Positions 6,400 to 8,799 of a DNA stretch of 8,799 nt are shown here, one piece after another. The DNA comes from JALYUA01 sp039933215. GTDB lineage: Bacteria; Acidobacteriota; Thermoanaerobaculia; UBA5066; Gp7-AA6. Positions within the stretch are counted from its first letter, which is position 1. Each line of letters starts with the position of its first letter. The translations under genes and the position numbers were made by a program. The notes beneath the pieces are model-generated. The model worked only from the letters and a program-made list of their open reading frames with translations, had not been told where the DNA came from and ran no database searches. The stretch lies in NCBI GenBank assembly GCA_039933215.1, contig JBDTOO010000105.1, positions 1-8,799 on the forward strand, read 5' to 3'.

Positions 6400-6662
6400 G
6401 AGTCGTTGCCCGGGCGGGAGGGTTCGACGGCCGCGAGCTGATCCTGGAGCTCGCGCCGCGCGGTCTCGAGAGCCCGGCGCCGCGGCTCATTCGCCGTAAG
6501 CGCCAGCTGCTCCTCGATCCGGGCGAGCGAAAGACGGATGGCGTGAACCTTCGCGCTGCGTTCCGCGTCGGTGCGGGTGCCGCTTCCGGACGCCCGCGCG
6601 TCCCGAGCGTGTTCCTTCTCCGCCCCCATGTCTTCCTCGCTCTTCCCCCATCCGCGGGCCAT
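6396..6662 (-). CDS. Small charged protein with predicted coiled coil, unknown function
   Basis: The product has 88 residues from ATG 6662. The first 40 or so are Gly/Ser/Arg/Glu-rich and probably disordered. The second half (IRLSLARIEEQLALTANEPR, then RALETARRELQDQLAAVE) has heptad-like Leu/Ala spacing and is probably a helical hairpin or coiled coil. No family recognised; no signal peptide, so cytosolic. The gene overlaps the TTG start of exonuclease III by 4 bp, which is the main argument that it is real. ATG 6662 is preceded 6 nt upstream by TATGCT, like the leaderless starts nearby. ATG 6629 (77 residues) has GAGGA 4 nt upstream and is a fair alternative. Confidence 0.58.
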   Translation of the reverse strand: MARGWGKSEEDMGAEKEHARDARASGSGTRTDAERSAKVHAIRLSLARIEEQLALTANEPRRRALETARRELQDQLAAVEPSRPGNDS

Positions 6663-6668
6663 GGGGAG

Positions 6669-6674
6669 AGCATA
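6669..6674 (-). promoter_or_regulatory. Possible -10 box (TATGCT) of the small-protein/exonuclease unit
   Basis: TATGCT on the minus strand ends 6 nt before ATG 6662, the same geometry as the boxes before msrB and the two hydrolase genes. The match to consensus is moderate, and no -35 is evident. Confidence 0.3.
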
Positions 6675-6690
6675 TCGATTCCACAGGTTA

Positions 6691-6711
6691 CGGGTGACGG
6701 GTGACGGATGA
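6691..6711. repeat. Three tandem 7-bp repeats (CGGGTGA)
   Basis: CGGGTGA, CGGGTGA and CGGATGA are adjacent in the gap between msrB and the small-protein gene, about 17 bp upstream of the possible -10 box. They may be iterated binding sites or a chance short repeat. Confidence 0.5.
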
Positions 6712-6781
6712 CAGCAGACCGAGACCGAGCTCACGGACGGGCCACCGCGAACCGGGCCGGGAGGGCCTGACGCACGAGATT

Positions 6782-6800
6782 GTCCTCGGGCCCGAAGGAC
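6782..6800 (-). terminator. Hairpin just after the msrB stop
   Basis: GTCCT (6782-6786) pairs with AGGAC (6796-6800) around the self-complementary CGGGCCCG, with one bulged base. It starts 2 nt past the msrB TAG. There is no following T-run, so termination is only suggested by position. Confidence 0.35.
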
Positions 6801-6802
6801 CG

Positions 6803-7255
6803 CTACTTTGGGTCCTTGTCGAGCTTCAGGGAGACGGAATTCATGCAGTACCGCTGGCCGGTCGGGGCGGGACCGTCGTCGAACACGTGCCCGAGGTGCG
6901 CGTCGCACCGCCCGCACAGGACCTCGGTGCGGCGCATGAAGAGCGCGCGATCTTCCTCCTCGCGCACGGCATCCTCGGACGCGGGAGCCCAGAAGCTCGG
7001 CCAGCCGGTTCCCGAGTCGAACTTCCGGTCGGAGCGAAAGAGCTCGTTGCCGCACGCGGCGCAGCGGTAGGTCCCCGCGGCCTTCTCCTTGTCGTACTCG
7101 CCCGTGAACGGCCGCTCGGTCCCCTTCTGCCGCATCACGCGGTACTGCTCGGGGGTGAGCTCCTCGCGCCACTCTTCGTCCGTCTTCTCGACCCGGCCGG
7201 GCTTGTTGGCGGCTTCGGTCTTCTCGTTCTTCTCGTTCTTCTCGTTCTTCTCCAT
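6803..7255 (-). CDS. msrB: Peptide-methionine (R)-S-oxide reductase MsrB
   Basis: A 150-residue enzyme reducing the R epimer of methionine sulfoxide in proteins. The SelR domain (about 26-146) has two zinc CxxC pairs, C65/C68 (CAAC) and C114/C117 (CGRC), the conserved SGTGWPSFW (81-89), HLGHVFDDGP (120-129) and the catalytic C137 in RYCMNS. No second cysteine is obvious as resolving residue, so it may be a one-Cys type recycled directly by thioredoxin or another reductant (inference). No signal peptide, so cytosolic. The N-terminus MEKNEKNEKNEKTEAANK is a low-complexity charged tail made by a 9-bp DNA repeat and is not part of the usual domain. The ATG has no Shine-Dalgarno but a TAAGAT box 6 nt upstream. 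Confidence 0.95.
   Translation of the reverse strand: MEKNEKNEKNEKTEAANKPGRVEKTDEEWREELTPEQYRVMRQKGTERPFTGEYDKEKAAGTYRCAACGNELFRSDRKFDSGTGWPSFWAPASEDAVREEEDRALFMRRTEVLCGRCDAHLGHVFDDGPAPTGQRYCMNSVSLKLDKDPK
7221..7252. repeat. 9-bp tandem repeat inside the 5' end of msrB
   Basis: TTCTCGTTC occurs three times perfectly (7221-7229, 7230-7238, 7239-7247), followed by a partial copy. On the coding strand it gives repeated Glu-Lys-Asn triplets at the MsrB N-terminus. The unit is a multiple of three, so changes in copy number would not shift the frame. Confidence 0.9.
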
Positions 7256-7261
7256 GGCCGG

Positions 7262-7267
7262 ATCTTA
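7262..7267 (-). promoter_or_regulatory. TAAGAT -10-like box before msrB (possible leaderless start)
   Basis: TAAGAT on the minus strand lies 6 nt before the msrB ATG, and the intervening CCGGCC has no ribosome-binding site. It matches the -10 consensus at 4/6. A start at this distance would be leaderless. Confidence 0.35.
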
Positions 7268-7362
7268 TGCCCGGCCGCCCCGACCCTGGAACGCGTTCGT
7301 ATCCGCGAGGGCCGTCGGCTTCGCGGTCCTCCCGGAGCCGGCTCGAGAGACGGCGTCAAGGA

Positions 7363-7992
7363 CTACGGAAGACGGCGAACGAAGAGAACCGTCTCCGCGA
7401 TCGCGTGCGCCATGTGGCCCGCCAGGGTCTGACCCGAGCGGACGCGCGGCTTCCAGGAGTGGTCGCCGTCCTCCAGCCATTCGACGCGGATGGCGCCGGA
7501 CATGCGGTACCCGGCCACGTCGTCCCGGGTGCCGAAAGGATCCCGCGTTCCCTGGAGGATCAGCGCCGGCGTGCGCAGCGCCTCGAGATGTCTTGTGCGC
7601 AGGCGGTCCGGCTGCCCCGGCGGGTGGAACGGGTAGCCGAGGCAGAGGAGACCCGCGACCCCCTCCTCGTCCGCGACGAGGCTCGCCATGCGCCCCCCGA
7701 GCGACTTGCCGCCCGCGACGACGCGCGCTCCGCCCCCCAGCTTCGCGATCGCCTCGCTCCAGGCCTTGCGGAGCACCGGCTCCCGGTCGGGCGCACCGGA
7801 ACGCCCGGTCTCCCGGCGCGCGCGCATGTACGGGAACTCGAAGCGCGCGACGCGGATGTCCTCGGCGGCGAGGCCCCGCGCGAAGTCCGTCATGAATGGC
7901 GAATCCATCGGAGCGCCGGCCCCGTGCGCCAGCACGACGGTGCGTGCGGCCCCGTCGGGACCGTCGAAGAGGAAATCGGGAGCGCCGCTCAC
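7363..7992 (-). CDS. KANL3/Tex30-type alpha/beta hydrolase
   Basis: The product has 209 residues from GTG 7992-7990. The conserved opening FLFDGPDGAARTVVLAHGAGAPMDSPFM (7-34) carries the HGAG oxyanion loop diagnostic of this family. The catalytic triad is S97 in GGKSLGGR, D151 in GTRDPFG and H178 in GDHSWKP. No signal peptide, so cytosolic; bacterial members are small hydrolases of unknown substrate. An in-frame GTG at 8031 would add 13 residues (MRPPTENIRRILA) that are not part of the family and are read across a TAGAAT box (8005-8000) lying 7 nt before GTG 7992, so the shorter start is preferred. It is followed by a 107-bp gap before msrB, which appears to have its own start signal. Confidence 0.87.
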   Translation of the reverse strand: MSGAPDFLFDGPDGAARTVVLAHGAGAPMDSPFMTDFARGLAAEDIRVARFEFPYMRARRETGRSGAPDREPVLRKAWSEAIAKLGGGARVVAGGKSLGGRMASLVADEEGVAGLLCLGYPFHPPGQPDRLRTRHLEALRTPALILQGTRDPFGTRDDVAGYRMSGAIRVEWLEDGDHSWKPRVRSGQTLAGHMAHAIAETVLFVRRLP

Positions 7993-7999
7993 GGCGAGG

Positions 8000-8005
8000 A
8001 TTCTA
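8000..8005 (-). promoter_or_regulatory. TAGAAT -10 box for the Tex30-type hydrolase (probably leaderless)
   Basis: Minus-strand TAGAAT ends 7 nt before GTG 7992, with CCTCGCC between and no Shine-Dalgarno. The identical hexamer is found before the lipoprotein hydrolase and the molybdoenzyme. No -35 match at 16-18 bp. Confidence 0.5.
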
Positions 8006-8110
8006 CGAATATTCTCCGTGGGCGGACGCACCGGCTTGCGAAGCGCGGCTTACGACCAGGACAATCCTCGAGAGGCCCTCTCTCTCGATCGAGCCGCAGC
8101 CGCGCGCGAT

Positions 8111-8210
8111 CCCCCTCACCCCGGCCCTCTCCCCCCGAATGCGCGGGTGGAGAGGGGGAAGCCCCCATTCCCGGCAGACCCAACCATCCGCTCGCGGCGT
8201 GAGTAGTCCG
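8111..8210. repeat. Degenerate partial copy of the 228-bp unit, with a hairpin
   Basis: This stretch opens with CCCCCTCACCCC and ends with CATCCGCTCGCGGCGTGAGT, both closely matching the first part of the tandem unit (which has CATCCGCTCGCAGCGTGAGG). Between them the sequence differs and holds a hairpin: CCCTCTCC (8125-8132) with GGAGAGGG (8149-8156), plus inner CCCG/CGGG and one mismatch. CCCTCACCCC...CCTCTCC...GGAGAGGG is a style of intergenic palindrome common in high-GC bacteria (recalled, not searched). It suggests the array grew from an older dispersed element. Confidence 0.6.
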
Positions 8211-8356
8211 AAGAGCGCCTTCTTGAATGACCGTCCGCCGCGGCCCCCCTCACCCCGATCACTCGAACCCCATTTTCGGCACGGTCGAGCATCCGCTCGC
8301 AGCGTGAGAGTCTCCCGACCGAAGGGAGGGAGGAGCCTCACGCTGCGGGAGCCGGA

Positions 8357-8443
8357 GCGGAGCGAGGGGTCAGGCGTCCGGTCGAGCGCGCATCCGCGCG
8401 AACCGGAGGCCGGTGCCGCGAAGCGGCAGACCCCTCGCTCCGC
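8357..8443. repeat. Long inverted repeat within unit 1 (also 8585-8671 in unit 2)
   Basis: GCGGAGCGAGGGGTC (8357-8371) is perfectly complementary to GACCCCTCGCTCCGC (8429-8443), a 15-bp stem. The 57 nt enclosed can form two smaller hairpins: CCGGT/ACCGG capping GCGCG/CGCGC with loop CATC, and GCCGC-GAA-GCGGC. Together they would make a branched cloverleaf-like RNA or a DNA cruciform. The same structure recurs unchanged 228 bp later. Confidence 0.85.
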
Positions 8444-8524
8444 GGACGTAAGAATGACCGTCCGCCGCGGCCCCCCTCACCCCGACCACTCGAACCCCAT
8501 TTTCGGCACGGTCGAACATCCGCT

Positions 8525-8575
8525 CGCAGCGTGAGGAGTCTCCCGACCGAAGGGAGGGAGGAGCCTCACGCTGCG
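8525..8575. repeat. Inverted repeat within unit 2 (also in units 1 and 3)
   Basis: CGCAGCGTGAGG (8525-8536) pairs with CCTCACGCTGCG (8564-8575), a 12-bp stem. Inside it CTCCC (8540-8544) pairs with GGGAG (8552-8556) around loop GACCGAA. In unit 1 (8298-8347) the missing G shortens the outer stem to 11 bp; in unit 3 the right arm is cut by the window end. Confidence 0.85.
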
Positions 8576-8799
8576 GGAGCCGGAGCGGAGCGAGGGGTCA
8601 GGCGTCCGGTCGAGCGCGCATCCGCGCGAACCGGAGGCCGGTGCCGCGAAGCGGCAGACCCCTCGCTCCGCGGACGTAAGAATGACCGTCCGCCGCGGCC
8701 CCCCTCACCCCGACCACTCGAACCCCATTTTCGGCACGGTCGAACATCCGCTCGCAGCGTGAGGAGTCTCCCGACCGAAGGGAGGGAGGAGCCTCACGC

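Larger units (their letters stand above)
8225..8799. repeat. Tandem array of a 228-bp unit (about 2.5 copies, continuing past the edge)
   Basis: Unit 1 spans 8225-8451 (227 bp), unit 2 spans 8452-8679 (228 bp) and unit 3 spans 8680-8799, cut by the window. Units 2 and 3 are identical over the visible part. Unit 1 differs by two substitutions (T at 8259 for C, G at 8289 for A) and one missing G near 8308. Each unit starts GAATGACCGTCC and contains CCCCCCTCACCCC, a 51-nt inverted repeat and an 87-nt inverted repeat. Units are directly adjacent with no spacers, which excludes a CRISPR array. Near-identity means recent amplification or homogenisation. No transposase or terminal repeat is visible. 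Longer frames crossing the array are products of the repeat and not believable genes. Confidence 0.95.

Noticed and set aside
7306..7362. Terminator after the Tex30-type hydrolase
   Set aside because: GAGCCGGCTC is self-complementary, and flanking GTCCT/AGGAC could pair, but the loop is large and there is no T-run.
8357..8443. tRNA-like cloverleaf
   Set aside because: The branched fold has a 15-bp closing stem and no T-loop GTTCRANNC, anticodon arm or CCA-end geometry.
7896..8534. Long open frames crossing the repeat array and its left flank
   Set aside because: They are Arg/Pro-rich, span the hydrolase promoter and the tandem units, and show no domain. They are open only because the DNA is very GC-rich and the unit repeats nearly in frame.
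8225..8799. CRISPR array
   Set aside because: The 228-bp units abut directly, with no variable spacers and no cas genes nearby.

Overview
High-GC (roughly 70% by eye) bacterial DNA with tightly packed genes, 4-bp start/stop overlaps and several non-ATG starts. No rRNA, tRNA or taxon-specific marker is present. Gene content (Tat-exported sulfite dehydrogenase with a c-type cytochrome, secreted proteins of unrecognised family, single-domain stress enzymes) and the recurring TAGAAT-like box just upstream of start codons suggest an uncultivated soil or sediment bacterium of the Acidobacteriota type. That placement is inference and weak.

Layout. 1-119 (-): N-terminus of a secreted protein running off the left edge. 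176-1153 (-): a YajO-like aldo/keto reductase. 1163-1804 and 1801-2472 (-): two adjacent, translationally coupled secreted proteins that are paralogs of each other and belong to no family I recognise. These two and the aldo/keto reductase form one leftward transcription unit. A 44-bp divergent promoter region (2473-2516) separates it from a rightward pair: a lipoprotein alpha/beta hydrolase (2517-3284) overlapping a short-chain dehydrogenase (3281-3994). These converge on a leftward four-gene cluster read from 6662 down to 4005: a small coiled-coil protein, exodeoxyribonuclease III, a sulfite oxidase-family molybdoenzyme and its probable cytochrome c partner. Further right are msrB (6803-7255, -) and a KANL3/Tex30-type alpha/beta hydrolase (7363-7992, -).

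The right end (7993-8799) has no convincing gene. It holds the hydrolase promoter, a GC-rich hairpin, a degenerate repeat fragment and a tandem array of a 228-bp unit (about 2.5 copies visible, continuing past the edge). Each unit carries two strong inverted repeats and an identical 26-codon open frame.

Functionally, the molybdoenzyme and cytochrome should oxidise sulfite to sulfate in the periplasm and pass electrons to the respiratory chain. MsrB (methionine sulfoxide repair) and exonuclease III (repair of oxidised or abasic DNA) fit a general oxidative-stress theme, but no direct link is shown. The most unusual items are the structured tandem array, the coupled secreted paralogs, and the probable leaderless start signals shared by several genes.
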